From Scortum barcoo (taxonomy: Eukaryota > Chordata > Actinopteri > Centrarchiformes > Terapontidae), in NCBI GenBank assembly GCA_023238725.1, contig CM041547.1, forward strand, positions 21,872,744 to 21,936,743: a DNA stretch of 64,000 nucleotides, written 5' to 3'. How positions within the stretch are numbered: position 1 is the first letter of the stretch; each line of letters begins with the position of its first letter. The position numbers were made by a program, and so were the translations under genes. This document shows, in pieces, positions 36,045 through 47,905 of this stretch. Below the pieces are notes generated by a model. It had not been told where the DNA came from, ran no database searches, and saw only the letters and a list, made by a program, of their open reading frames with translations.

Positions 36045-36725
36045 GTCAGTTCACTGATCCTTTTGATTCTTTCTTATACTGATAATATGTAATATTTAGT
36101 AAATAGTCATTTATTTATACTCATTTTAGGGGAAGCCTCATTGATTTATTTTTTACTTGCTCATTTTGTTGTATATTTTCAGCACACAATTAAAAGTAAT
36201 TGCACCAAAGTTTCCCAACAGTTAATTTGCATCTGTTGTTCCTGGGCAGGTGGACAAAAAACAGCCACAGAACAACAAATGCACTACATAAAACAGCACA
36301 CGTCATATAAATCCATCAGTGTGCGATAGTAAATACAAACAGTATGATAAATACAAATAAATATTGGTGATGAAATTCTGTTGGTTACGGATTACGGTCA
36401 TGTATTTGTGGAGCCCCCTTGTGGTGAAGCAGTATCTGCTTTAATATTTATGCTGAGTGAAAACTACTTAAGATGTGTCTTAAAGTTCAAGTTGATATTA
36501 CAAATTTTTGAAAAGGGTTAGGGTTAGATCAGTTTTTTTAAAAATGGATTGCTTGTATAATCGAAAAAGACAGATGTATTGAAGTTCCTTTGATAACTTT
36601 AGATCAGTGACCAGATGATCCTGACAAAGTTTAAAGATTATTGGCCCTGCTCCGCCTGACGAGTTCACAAAGGATATGATCTTCAGAAAGTTGTAAAAAC
36701 AAACATCATTCATTTTTTTCTTCAG
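36045..36725 (+). other. Intron between NLR LRR exons 3 and 4
   Basis: 680 bp of AT-rich sequence with no recognised feature apart from a short 'gggttagggttag' string near 36514-36526. Confidence 0.6.
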
Positions 36726-36899
36726 ATTGATGAACTGCTGTTTGTCAGACATCAGCTGTATTTATCTGGCTTCGGCTCTAAAGTCCAACCCGTCCCACCT
36801 GAGAGTGCTGGACCTGAGTAACAACGAGCTGCAGGACTCAGGAGTGAAGCTGCTGTGTGGTCTTCTGGAGAGTCCACACTGTAGACTGGAGACTCTGAG
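36726..36899 (+). CDS. NLR leucine-rich-repeat exon 4 (open)
   Basis: Exactly 174 bp, the family-standard LRR exon length, in frame and almost identical to exon 3. Reading through its donor stays open to a stop at 37075, so the gene may end there. Confidence 0.85.
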
Positions 36900-38154
36900 G
36901 TCAGTAGGGTGCACTAATGTAAATGACAAATGTGTTCAATGTGTAACTCTCATGAGGTATCCCTCAAGTTTTGCTTTTCCGTGTGTGGCAGCCAACAATG
37001 TTTTTAAGTTGATCCATAACCTTTGGCACTGTTTTCATCCCCGTAGGATCAAGGACAAGCCGTTTGTAGCCGACTAACACAAGATGTATTGAAACAAAGT
37101 CCCTCATTCATCTATTATTATCATTATTATTATTATTAACTATTGTACATTAAAGTCTTCAGTGAGCCTTTACTCATTTTAAAATAAACATTTTTTAATT
37201 AAGATTTTTTTTGTTATTGCTGTAAAGTCAAATGTGTTATTGGAATATTTTCAATAATTTTTGCTAAACATTTTTCTCGCCCTATTCAACTTTTCATTAT
37301 ATCTCTCCTTCAGATCAAAACCTGCCCATGATGACCAAAAAAAGTTAAAAGGAGCAGCTGCAGAGTGTGAATCCTTCAGTATAAACAAATGACTGTACTT
37401 GGACATTTCACCACTAAAAAAAATGTGATGTATGAAAATGATGAATTTACATTTTTAAAGCTTTCTGACATGAAACCAAAATGCAATTACTCAAAGCAAC
37501 AACGAAGGAAAGCAGTTGTTGCAGGAGAAAAAGTTACAGCGTGATCACCATCATCCCTCATTAAAGGAAAGCAGCAACTAACTTAACGTGACCAGCAGGT
37601 GGCACTGTAGCACACAAAGAAACTCAAGCAGACAAACACTCAATTCTTTGACCACTCAAAGAAATTGATTTTTTGGTATTCTCTAATAGTAACGATAATC
37701 ATAGTCATACTAATGTAAAGTCATACATACATAAGTCACTTGCTAATGTGTATATTGACATACTATCTTTCCATGAAATATGAACTCTTGCACCTGCACA
37801 GCCTTTCTATACATCTGTTTATTTTACCTAGCAAACAGTCAAATAACCAATGACAAAGCTATGGATTGCAGCTTTTGCACATAAGGCTAAACTAGCTGAC
37901 ATTTAGATTCATTCATTCATTCAGATGAAAGAGAGAGAAAGAGAGCAGTAGGACTTATGAACTATGAGTCAAGATGGAGTAGACAAATATGAACTAAGGA
38001 GAGCAGATTAAGGATGCTGGTCATGGTAAATCAGTGCATCAAGTATATTACACTGAACTTTAAGGAAGAAAACCTATTAAACGCTTTTGTACTTTCTGTA
38101 ATTTATTTCACTTTTCATCAGTCAAAAAATAAAAAAAGCAGACTACAATAAGAC
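36900..38154. other. Region between the NLR end and the carhsp1 3' end
   Basis: An AATAAA at 37183-37188 (plus strand) may end the NLR transcript. A CAG near 37312 could start one more short terminal exon, but I cannot support it. The rest is AT-rich with no recognised feature. The NLR and carhsp1 converge here. Confidence 0.5.
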
Positions 38155-38891
38155 ATCCTGGTTGAAAATTATTTTATTCACTCATATATCCACCCACACA
38201 TGAGCAATTACAGATGACTGATTGGTATAAGTAGGCACAAACAGAGTTGTCAGTTCTCTGGGTAGAAGTAGGCACACTCAGTATACCTGGAAAATAACAC
38301 CCATGGTGTTGGAAAGTGTAACATGGAGCGCTCACACAGCAGTATTCACACTACTGTCCAGCATCAGTATCTTCAACACTCTCCACGTTTGTAATAAATT
38401 CTGAAATCAATTTCCTCAACAAATGAAGTACAATTTTAAACAAAACATGCTGTTAAATGTCAACACATGGGTTTTAAAAATCTAAGCAAGAGACCTAATG
38501 TTATAATGTTCTTTCACTGTAATCCTCAATCTACTCATCTGCCATCAAAGCAGCTCTGTGTCCCAATCTGTAGTTACTCATTTCCCAGGAAGGGCAGAGG
38601 AACTCAAATCAACTATGAGATCATTAAGAATTCCCCTGATTGAAACCTTTACTTCAGCCATGTCTCTTCTGATGAATCCCAGATGGAGTGTTAAACAAGA
38701 AGAACTAAGACCATAGCCTGGATTTTCTTCTGCCCGCTGTGCCCGGTAACAGCCCTAATTTTCATCCCATCCAACCATCCATTATTCCCTCTTAACCCTT
38801 TCATCGATGCCATTTTCTACTACAGTTCCCTTCCCACCGGCCTTGGCATCACTCACCCCCGCCCGCCCCCCTGCCCCACAACGGTCGGCGT
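38155..38891 (-). other. carhsp1: carhsp1 3' UTR with polyadenylation signal
   Basis: About 740 nt follow the stop. A minus-strand AATAAA lies at 38173-38178, so the transcript probably ends near 38155. No other gene is seen in this stretch. Confidence 0.55.
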
Positions 38892-39054
38892 TCAGCTGCT
38901 GATAACGTGTCCTGCCCAGGTCTCGTGTTTGGTCCCCGGGTTGAGGTGGGTTATGGTCACCTCCACCGCCTGGACCTTCTCATGTTTTGGAGGGATGGAG
39001 CAGATTTTGTAGCTCACCTCGTCGCCTTCAACTGGCACATACTCGCCCTCAATG
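38892..39054 (-). CDS. carhsp1: carhsp1 last coding exon
   Basis: Encodes IEGEYVPVEGDEVSYKICSI, PPKHEKVQAVEVTITHLNPG and TKHETWAGHVISS, then TGA. The acceptor is preceded by an uninterrupted C run (G run at about 39068-39080 on the plus strand). Confidence 0.95.
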
Positions 39055-40526
39055 CTGGGAGGGAGGTGGGGGGGGGGGGGAACAAAAGAGATTAGAAAGT
39101 TTTGTGTCAGCGAGAGAGGAGCAACTGCAGTGCCACCACAGATGGAAAAAAAAAACAAAAGGAAATGCAGTGAAAAATCTGAATGTCACATGGTTTTTGT
39201 AGTTCAACTGCTAATATTTTCACAGGTTGCCACTAGCCCCAGTTTGTCCTTCTCATGAGCTGTTAATGGAAATATTATCAAAATCAAAGTATGGCAAAGT
39301 GCAATGTCCAAATCGCAGGAGGTGTTTTTTTTTTTGAAAGAAGAAGAAAAATGTGTCACAACATACCATCATAAGTGAAATCATTGTGGTGTTACAAAGC
39401 CAAGTTCTCCAGATGTAACATTCCTGTTTGGTACTGACACCAGCAAAAATTAGCGTAATTGTGATCACAATATCTGTCAAAGTAAGTGCAAAATAATTTT
39501 CTTTGGTATATATTTCAGCCCTGTTCTCAATTTCAGATTTTCAGATTTTAATGTAAAACATACAAGAGGCCTGAGCTGGGGTTAGACTGCTATGACACTT
39601 CAGATATTCTCAGTAACTGTTGGGGTGCACATCACCTTCAAATGTTAAGTGACAGTTAACTGCCCTACAGGCTGAACAGTACGTCCACAGCACGCTGGCT
39701 GAATCAGAAAATGCATCTAGAGGCTGATGAACTGTCAAAAGCATCTTCAATAGCACACACATACACACACAGATTCACACACACTCAGAGCTTCCTTTTG
39801 GCCAATTAGAGAGGAACAACAACTCTTGACTGAAGAAAGCAACAGAGACTTTGTGCACTAGTTTACTGTCACAGTATATGTTGTATTGTATTGCTGTGTT
39901 TGATGTGCTTGTAGGCGTTTGAGTGTGTGTGCGCGTTCGTGTGTGCATCACCGCTGACGTCTATATGATTTAAGCCTGTGGTGATAACAAAGGAACCAAA
40001 GTGAAGGTCATCAGATATTCTGTCGTCCTCCTACACACACCTGCAGCACCTACTAGGTCAGTGTGTGTGTGTGTGTGTGTGTGTGTGCCAGCGTGTCTAC
40101 ACTCCTACACACTTTGACATAGTTTGATGTTGGTAATTAAAACCAAAGCAGCCCTCTCACTCACCTCATCAAAGACAATGAGGAAAAACACACACTCACT
40201 GTCAAGTGTCACCCACAGAACAGCCTCACTAAAATAGTGTGTGCACACTCACACACAGTCACACACACACACACGCACACCAGCTATCGATCCCTTTCTC
40301 TTGACCCCCCACCACATAATTTGATTTGTCATTACAGCATGTTCAGTTAAAACATAAAAACATTCATTTTTCAGAATATTATCCTCTTTTTCCATGTTTT
40401 GAAGAACCTTTAGGTCTCATAAAGACAACAATGCAGGAACAGGCCACTTATACATCCAACCCTCCTCCACTTATGAGACACACACTCCCAGGACCCCTCA
40501 AACACACACATCTTTACAGACACATC

Positions 40527-40558
<32 letters not shown>

Positions 40559-43082
40559 TACTCTGAGATGTGGACAAAGATGTCGTTGCCCCCGTCGGAT
40601 GGCGTGATGAAGCCGTGGCCTTTGGAGCGGGAAAAACATTTACACACACCAGTAAACACCGGACCCTCTGATGCACGAGCCGTCCTGCACGCAGACAGAC
40701 ACACAGAGAGAAGAGCTTCCAAATATGTCGGTGTATCAACGCAACACTGTTCATCCACATGTTACTGAAAACAGGGCATTTTGATTAACTAGCACATTAA
40801 AATGTTTTCTTGTTACACTGTGACCTTGTCAAACATTAGCAGTCACATTACAGTATACAAGAGATAGATTGGTTAGTAATTTAGTTTTTAAATGCACCAG
40901 GAGGGGAAGTTCTTACATTTTTAATGACAATTAATTGACTTTTGGTCACTTGGGAACAACAGAGCACAACATTTCAGCGTTTCCCATACAGAGGCTGTGC
41001 TTAGGTGGTTCACTTAGGGAAGATAAAATTGGGATGCCCATTTTCAATTAAGATGCATAATTGTCATATCATTATGCATACAGAACAGCGGACCTTCAGC
41101 TTTTCCCATTTTCACATTCAAGTGGGCAATTGGAATCATAAATAAACCAAAACCAGAAAACAACTTGTTTATGTTCTGTTGTATCTATATTATCTTGTAT
41201 CTATATTAACTTGCCGTAGCCACAGTTCATAGGGGAATGGGAGGGTTATATTATTGTACATAATAATACATAATTGTAACATAACTTTATAATTTTTTTT
41301 AAATGTCTACACTGCATGGTATGCTTACACACACTGCCTTTTGTAAACTCACTGAATACATGTGTGTTGTCTTTAAATAAATCCCATGTGCGAAGTTTGA
41401 ATCATACATGGAAAAGTAATGAAAGTAAACCTGAATATATGTACTTCAAAGAGAGTGCTGAAAAACTACAGACATAGGATTCAGTGCAATACAATATTAA
41501 AAAAACACTTAATCATTCTTGCTTTTTCTATGACATGACAGGGGGGCAAAAAGGTAGCTTGTCTTTAAAAAAATGTGGGTTTTTCAGCATGGTGGATGAA
41601 ACATTATTCCCCATAGTTTTGACTGTGTATGGTTACCTTAATTGTGTGTGAGAAGTCACCTTTGCTTACTCCTTTACTTTGTACTGGTGTGTGCAACGAT
41701 TCTGCTCCCAAAGGAAGCTTCCCGCCCTCCAGTCCTTCTGCTTACACACACATTTTTACTGACTTAAAGTTCATGCTCTGACAGGTTCTGCCTTGCACCT
41801 GTCTACATCTGAACAGGCTGATCATGATGCAGTGTACAATAGAAACCGTAGACATAATATGGGACAACTTCAGTGAGTAGCTTTGGGCTAGCCTCTGTTT
41901 TGCATTCAGCTACAGTCAAGATTTAGCGCGAGACCTTCTACCACTGATTTATGAACCTGACAAGCTTCACTGACTAACGTGGCAGCTAATATTGCACTTG
42001 CTTCATTGGCTCATGAGGCCGTTTCATCCTGTGTGACTCTGAGTGTGTGTGTGTGAGTGTGTGTGTGAGTGTGTGTCCTCACGCTGAGCAGGTCCTGTTT
42101 CTGCGTGTGGGCAGAGGACTGGGGATGAGGTAGCCTCTCATTGGGGAGGGCGAGCGGTCTCTGTGTCTGCAGGCTGGAGGGTGCAGGGACTCTGATGGGA
42201 CCAGAAAAAAAGTGTTACATCATGACGAATAACACAGTGCGGTGCATCGCTGTGTTGATTTGATGTCTTTAATTAATGAAATAAGACATTATATGATCAG
42301 ATAATACTTTCCGTCTTTGTTCTTTGAGACAATCATGTGACTTCCATATGATTTAATCTCAGTGAAAATGTTTTTTTATGAAATGCTAACCATTTATTTA
42401 GAATAAGCCATTTAACATATATATTTTTACTTTCCTAGTAAATGTTAACTGGTACTTTTATAGCGCTTTTCTAGTCTTCTGACATGCAACGTGTCATTCT
42501 GCTCTTCAGGATGTATTTATTATTTAATCTACGCATTAATTCACAAACACAAACATACACTTTGACATGCGGATCAAACTGCCGACCTTCTGATTAGTGG
42601 ACAACCTGCTCCACATCCTGCGCCTCGTTCCCATCTGCCACTCTCATGGTGATTACAAATTATATTCACACATGAGCGATACACAGGAAATGATGCATAT
42701 ATCTAATCCTGTGTTTGTGATTTTATCACACTGAGATATCTTGAACTTTAGTCCTTTATTATTAGTTCAAAAAGTGTGGGAATCTATGTTTCCCATGACA
42801 CAAGCTGTAGCATTTCAGATCCTTATTAAATGGTAAATGTCTACATTTTTCAAATATCATACAGGCTTTCTGTTAAAAGTCTGAAAGCTGTCAAAAGAAA
42901 TCAGTGTTGAGTACGCCTTTAAGATAAGATATGATGCAGCACTGTACGTTTTCTCCACAGTCTCAGAGGACTTAAAAAAATATGGCTTTACCTGGTGACA
43001 GTGGAGAACGTGGAGATCCTGAAGAGGTCGGCGGGGGGGTCACAGGTTGTGACCCCTGAATGGGCGTGGCTTGAGAGGACAT
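38892..43082 (-). CDS. carhsp1: Calcium-regulated heat-stable protein 1 (CRHSP-24), cold-shock-domain RNA-binding protein
   Basis: CARHSP1 is a cytoplasmic phosphoprotein, a calcineurin substrate that binds mRNA (for example TNF mRNA in mammals) through one cold-shock domain and affects its stability. Minus-strand coding exons are 43082-42992, 42191-42083, 40684-40562 and 39054-38892. The phases join to 486 nt, 161 residues plus TGA, against 147 in human. The N-terminus is Ser/Pro-rich (MSSQATPIQGSQPVTPPPTS), followed by RDRSPSPMRG and PSPLPTRRNRTCS, where RNRTCS fits an Akt-type RxRxxS site. The cold-shock domain, about residues 75-142, has RNP1 KGHGFI and RNP2 DIFVHIS. The C-terminus ETWAGHVISS matches CARHSP1 and not its paralogue CSDC2, which ends differently. 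Confidence 0.96.
40061..40087. repeat. (GT)n microsatellite
   Basis: A pure GT run in the last carhsp1 intron. Confidence 0.88.
40526..40559. repeat. (CA)n tract next to the carhsp1 exon 3 donor
   Basis: CA run with one CAAA interruption. It reads as TG on the transcript and begins within three bases of the exon 3 donor. Confidence 0.9.
40562..40684 (-). CDS. carhsp1: carhsp1 third coding exon (cold-shock domain, first half)
   Basis: Encodes TARASEGPVFTGVCKCFSRS and KGHGFITPSDGGNDIFVHIS, with RNP1 and RNP2. The donor gtatgt is followed at once by a (TG)n run on the transcript. Confidence 0.95.
42083..42191 (-). CDS. carhsp1: carhsp1 second coding exon
   Basis: No long ORF marks this exon. 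It encodes SLHPPACRHRDRSPSPMRGY and LIPSPLPTRRNRTCS, matching the phosphoserine region of CARHSP1. Its donor is followed by a CA-rich tract on the transcript. Confidence 0.92.
42440..42630 (+). repeat. Dispersed teleost repeat ('tatagcgcttttctagtctt' family), internally deleted
   Basis: Contains 'tttatagcgcttttctagtc', 'cactttgacatgcgga' and 'ctgccgaccttctgattagt' with 'ggacaacctgctcc', the start and end strings of a common fish repeat. The middle is missing. Confidence 0.7.
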
Positions 43083-43159
43083 CACGGAACAGGTGAAGGG
43101 TGGGGCAGAAGGAGGTTGGGGAGCGTCACTCAAAAGGGAGAACAGAGGAGGATAAACAC
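42992..43159 (-). CDS. carhsp1: carhsp1 first coding exon (ATG at 43082)
   Basis: A tctccag acceptor at 43160 gives 77 nt of 5' UTR before the ATG, so a further upstream noncoding exon is expected. It encodes residues 1-30 and one base of a Glu codon. In-frame sequence upstream of the ATG has a TGA within the exon. Confidence 0.88.
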
Positions 43160-45699
43160 CTGGAGAGGAGGACAGGAGGAGTTTAGAGGCTTTGAACTGA
43201 TCATAATGACATGCAAACATCCTCAACTACAGTCCCTCCTTAATGCACCAGCACACACACGCACCAGCACACACACACCAGCACTTTTTGCACACACTTT
43301 TAGCACACAGCACACACACACACACACACAAATGTAAGAGTGTGTCTGTGCAAGGTAAGCTATATTTTTTCAGTTTCTTTAAAAACATCATCTCTAAAAA
43401 CAAACCCTCCCCCAAAAAAGAAAACAGAGTCGTGACCTGCTGTTAGCGTTCTCAGAACTCTCGTTGCCATAGTAACACCAATGACACCAATTGAGGACAG
43501 GCCAACGCCGCTGCGACCTGACGGAGAACAGTCTCCTCATTCACCTCGACCGGCAACTGACATCATCGGCCGTTACATCACAAGCCAGGTCAACCAATTA
43601 GGGAAATGCAGGAAAGAAAACTTCCATTGATTTCAACTTTCCATTACTGGTAAATTGTTCAAGGAGCGTTACGGAGAAAAGAACACGCAAGGGGGGGGGA
43701 GGTGGGCTGTTAGACAAATATAATACGAGGGAACAATGACAGAGGCACCAGGAGTAGGTCAGTGTTTCTATAGTTGTTGACAGAGGACAGAGGAACAGAT
43801 TTGCTATTTTTCATGTTTCCAAAAACAGCACTGAAAATGATTACAGTTTTTGAGGACAGTTTAAAAAAATGGATAAAAGCTGCAGATCCCTGATATACCG
43901 TCTGTAGCTGATGTATGTTCTAATGGTGGAAATTTAAAGCTGCTACAGTCAATGTTTTGTGTAAGGGGTCATTCTCCACGGGTCGTCCCAGCTTTAGGTT
44001 TTCCTTCTTTTAGCTCATTGTTAAGGGTGACATTTTTTATCTATTGTAAAATGTCTCAACAGCTAATGGGCAGGTTACTGTGAAATGTCACAGTTACGGT
44101 ACCCACTGATGATCCTTTAATGTTCCTTCTACCCTCATCATCAGGGAAAAATCTCACCTTGTCCAGTGCTCTGGTTAAAGGTGGAGTCTACTGAACTCCA
44201 TTCAGAAAACATTTTAAAAGTGTTTGCTTGTCATCTTGCAACAGACCTGATAAAGCATGAATGCAGGATCAGGATGCAGTTATTTCAGCATCCTTTTGAT
44301 CCATTTATTGCACTTAAATAACAACAAAATCAGTTCATTTTGGGATCACGCCTCTGTAGCAATTAATACAGATACAACTTTATTACTAGATACAATGAAT
44401 ATTTTTAGATTTCAGTCACATGAATAAATTCTTATGTGCTGACTTGGTTTCTCTTGTTGTGTTTGAACTTCACTGTTATAGCAATAAAGTTTAAACAAGA
44501 ATTATTTTCTTAAAGAGCACTTCTGTTACTTCCTGTGGCCGTCAGACAGAGAACAGTACTGATAAGAATTACAACATTTAGTCAGGCACAATTCATTATA
44601 GATGAAATGAAACTAAGGCGGATGAAGGCTTTGTGTTTGTTGTTTGTGATGGATCAACAAGGAATCTGGTTTCTATCCTTGATGAGGATGATGATAATAG
44701 CAGTGAGGGGAGGAAAACGAGCAACAGGGCAGATGACAGATAATGAAAAACTGCAGCACCAAGATATTAACAGACTCACTGACGACACACAGATTCACTG
44801 ATGGGTGCTAATACGAGTTACGTGTAAGTTCATCCAGGGAGGTTTGCTAAGCATTCATGACACTCATACAGCCACACGCATCGGTAACAGGAGGCTGAAT
44901 ACATCTTACAGTTTCAAGGCGCAGAGCAGAGTGAGCAGGGCCTCTGATCGCTCTTAACTCAATAGACAGGAGCTTAATGCAATCACAGCCTCTCTGGACA
45001 GCACACTTTCTGCTGGAGGAAGGCAGGCTAAGACTCACCATCCATACACACATACACACACTCACACACATACTGTGCACACACCTGCATATACACTTTT
45101 TAATCACTTATTTACACTGTCTGCCCCCAGCTGAGGGTGAATCAACACAAACACACACTCAGGGTTACTGTTGTTGTGTTTTTTTAATTTATTTGGCACA
45201 CAGCTAAAATTAAAGGCAGAAAATACAAATTAACAGGCGTGGAGAGAAAATAAGAGCAACAAAGAGGGAGAGAGGGTATTTAGCTGGAGAACAGAGTAGG
45301 GGGGGATGAAAAGGGAAAGTGGGAGATAAGAGGAGATAAAGCCCGAGGGAGGCTCGGAAAACATGATAATGTGTACAGATTTAGCCTGTGAAGTCTTACG
45401 CTTTACTGCAGGCCTCTTTAAAGCGCCGTAACGGTCGTTTAACCATGTTCTCACTGTACTTACTTACATTTTACCAAACATACTGATACGCTACCTTTCA
45501 GATCGCAGCTGCTTTCAGTTTATCCCAGAATGCTATGAAAATTGAAACTTGAAACTACATTACATTACAAACACTTTATCACCCTTGTATTTCAGTTTCT
45601 GTTGTGTGATACGGACTACGCTTTTAAAGATTGTGCCATCAGAAAGCTGTGCAGTCGTGAACTATGTTCAACAGAATCTAACAGACAATCAAACCCAGA

Positions 45700-45985
45700 A
45701 GACTTGAGATGCACCTAACAAGTATTTTCATTATTATTCATCTGCTGATTATTTTCTCAGTAAATATACTCATTTTGTCTATGAAGTAGCAGAAAATGTC
45801 ATTACCCTGAGCCCCAGGTGCCGCCTTCAGATTTCTGGTTTTATCTAATCAACAGTCCAAAACCCAAAGATATTCAGTTTACTATCACTTAAAACCAGGA
45901 AAAGTAGCTAAACTGTTTGGCCAAAATATTGTGTTCATTTCTCTTGATCAACTAATTGTTTCAGCTCTCGTTCACAGTCTGACAA
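45700..45985 (-). repeat. Dispersed teleost repeat, family A
   Basis: Minus-orientation copy with 'tctgctgattattttctcag', 'caacagtccaaaacccaaag', 'atattcagtttactatcact' and a terminal 'caactaattgtttcagctct'. Confidence 0.75.
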
Positions 45986-46424
45986 AAATGAAGCCAACAG
46001 TAGTCCAAGTTAATCATGCAAAACTACCTTTAGGGAAAGATAAGTCTGGATTTCCCTACAGCACAGGATGACCATAAAGAAGCTGCTGGGTGTTGATGGA
46101 CTTGTCAGCAATCATTTAGAAAATACTGTGACAGCTGCTGAGATTTCTTGATTGCAAAATTCATTTAGTGGCCTGGACTGAAAAAATTTTACCTCCTAAT
46201 TAAGTTTCCAGACACCCAGAAAAAAACACTAACTGCAGCACAAGAGTGAAGAGTCGAGTTATTAACCAGTTTTATTGTTACAGTGTTTACAGGCTTAAAG
46301 CTGCATTAGCTGTTACTACCATGACACATCTGAATCTCTGACAGAACTGTACAGGTGTATTGTGGGTAATGTGGGCACCAAGTTTGACCAATCTTTAAAT
46401 AAAAAACAATAGGGATGGATTTCT

Positions 46425-46500
46425 TGTAGTATTTTGTGGTTTGATGGTATCTGTGAAGCACTTTGTAACTCTTTAAAAGGTGCTATAGAGTAAAGTTTAC
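46425..46500 (+). repeat. SINE-like tail
   Basis: The string 'gaagcactttgtaactcttt' followed by 'aaaggtgctatagagtaaag' matches the 3' end seen on many fish short interspersed repeats. The body is not recognisable. Confidence 0.45.
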
Positions 46501-47419
46501 CGTCATAATGTCAGAAATGTGGGACAGTTATAAATTAGTTTTAATATAATAAATAAAAGTTGAAATAAAAAACAGACTGCTGGACTGGCACTAGAGGCAC
46601 TATTTATTCTGTGGAGACTGTGAATGTCTGTACAAAATGTAATGGCTATATAATCAATAGTTATAGTTGAGATATTTCAGCCTGGACCAAACTGGTGCAC
46701 CAACACATTATAATAATTATTTTTACTTTTTACTGAAATTAAAGAAGAAAGTAAGCGCATTAAAAATGAAGATGATAGAGGATGAAAGAGGTAGAAATGA
46801 AACGCAACAGCATGCAGTGAAAGAGCGTGGTTAATCATTAAGATGTGCATAAACATGCAAGCTGAAGTAACGCTGAGTCATAGGAGGCGCAAAACAGGAA
46901 GCTGTAAAAGCAGGAGTGTGAGGAGCTGAAGATAAGGACAGACTGATAACATGCGTTTGTGTGGTTTTACAAGTTGGCACCTAAAATGTGAATTCATACA
47001 TAAACACAGGGAGAACAATTTCCAGCACACACACACACTCTAATTGGTTTAGGAAACTCATAGTGAAGGATCTCAAACCACAATTTCTGTGTTGACGTAA
47101 GAGCTGCAGTCTAATTTTCCTCTTGGGGAACATGAAAGAAGGAAAGTTGTTCAGGGCTTTCAGCAACACTGTTCAACCTTCATGCCTCCGGTCAAATCAT
47201 GTTACTCAATTATGGATTGGAGGGATGGGTTTTCTCATTGCTTGGTTGTTCAGTTGTTGTTTGACCGCCACTGCACCTGCTCAGTGAAGGTACGGGAGAC
47301 CCATCAAATATAAGATATTTTAGTCTGAACAGACTATCACCATATGATGTGTGGAAGAATACAAAATTATTCTTACTAGTGTAGATGCCCCAATTGTATA
47401 TTGACTGTCTGAGAATTTG

Positions 47420-47849
47420 CTGTGCTTCTACCCCTCGTCTCCTGACCCATGCTGACACTGTCCTGCTAGGCCCTTGATCATCCTAGCTCGCATCTCATGA
47501 TTATAGTAACCTTGACACCCCCCTTTTCCCCTTACCTGGTGTGCATCTCATGGTTTTAATGTCTCCTGGCTTCCTTTCCTTTGCACCAATTGCATATGGA
47601 AATGTCACCCCATCTCCCTTTGTTCCTGCATCCTGTAACATGTCTGTTAACCACCACCCACGATTTACATAGTGTCTGTCCACTCTTTGTTAACCTTGTA
47701 TAAAATGACCCTCAGCCCTCTGCTCTGGGTCAGTCTTCTGTTCCAGACCTGGTCTGTGACACTATGGCTCACCGTTTTCCAGGATTACTGAATAAACTTC
47801 ACTTCCATCACAGTAAACCTTGGGTTGGATTTTACTCTTTTCTTCAACA
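47420..47849 (+). mobile_element. Probable solo LTR of a retrovirus-like element
   Basis: A TATAAAA box at 47699-47705 is followed 90 bp later by AATAAA at 47791-47796, and the segment ends in ...TCTTCAACA. This order (U3 with TATA, short R, polyadenylation signal, U5 ending in CA) is that of a gamma/epsilon-type retroviral LTR. No internal gag, pol or env is nearby, so it would be a solo LTR. The left end and target duplication are unresolved. It faces opposite to carhsp1. Confidence 0.5.
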
Positions 47850-47905
47850 GTGGAATTTCCCCACCGTGGGATCAATAAAAGATCTTATCTTAACAGATGA
47901 TACGA
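47850..47905 (+). mobile_element. LINE 3'-tail fragment
   Basis: 'tggaatttccccaccgtggg' followed by 'atcaataaaagatcttatct' is a characteristic 3' end of fish non-LTR retrotransposons. Confidence 0.6.

Larger units (their letters stand above)
28937..37188 (+). pseudogene. NLR-C (NLRC3-like) gene with RING, FISNA-NACHT and LRR exons; frame broken as given
   Basis: Fish NLR-C proteins are cytosolic innate-immune receptors of a hugely expanded, often nearly identical family. Exons seen are 28937-29108 (first ATG 28978), 29520-29639, 30208-30444 (RING), 31042-32867 (FISNA, NACHT, winged-helix and helical parts), and LRR exons 33948-34125, 35403-35577, 35868-36044 and 36726-36899. Walker A GVAGIGKT is at 31340-31363 and Walker B FIFDGLDE near 31564-31587. 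At least fifteen frame breaks occur, almost all extra single bases that duplicate a neighbour, whereas exons of both flanking genes are clean. No premature stop that I traced arises from a base substitution. It is therefore either a recently dead copy or an intact gene damaged by assembly error. No B30.2 domain was found. An AATAAA at 37183-37188 could end the transcript. Confidence 0.85.
39055..42991 (-). other. Introns between carhsp1 coding exons
   Basis: Introns 39055-40561, 40685-42082 and 42192-42991 hold CA/TG tracts at 40061-40087, 40259-40276, 40526-40559 and 42042-42077, and a dispersed repeat at 42440-42630. No other gene recognised. Confidence 0.65.

Noticed and set aside
37312..37391. 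Possible extra terminal NLR exon after a CAG
   Set aside because: The frame gives only a short basic tail with no family match, and a polyadenylation signal already lies upstream at 37183.
44535..44801. 88-codon plus-strand frame
   Set aside because: No recognisable motif and no gene context.
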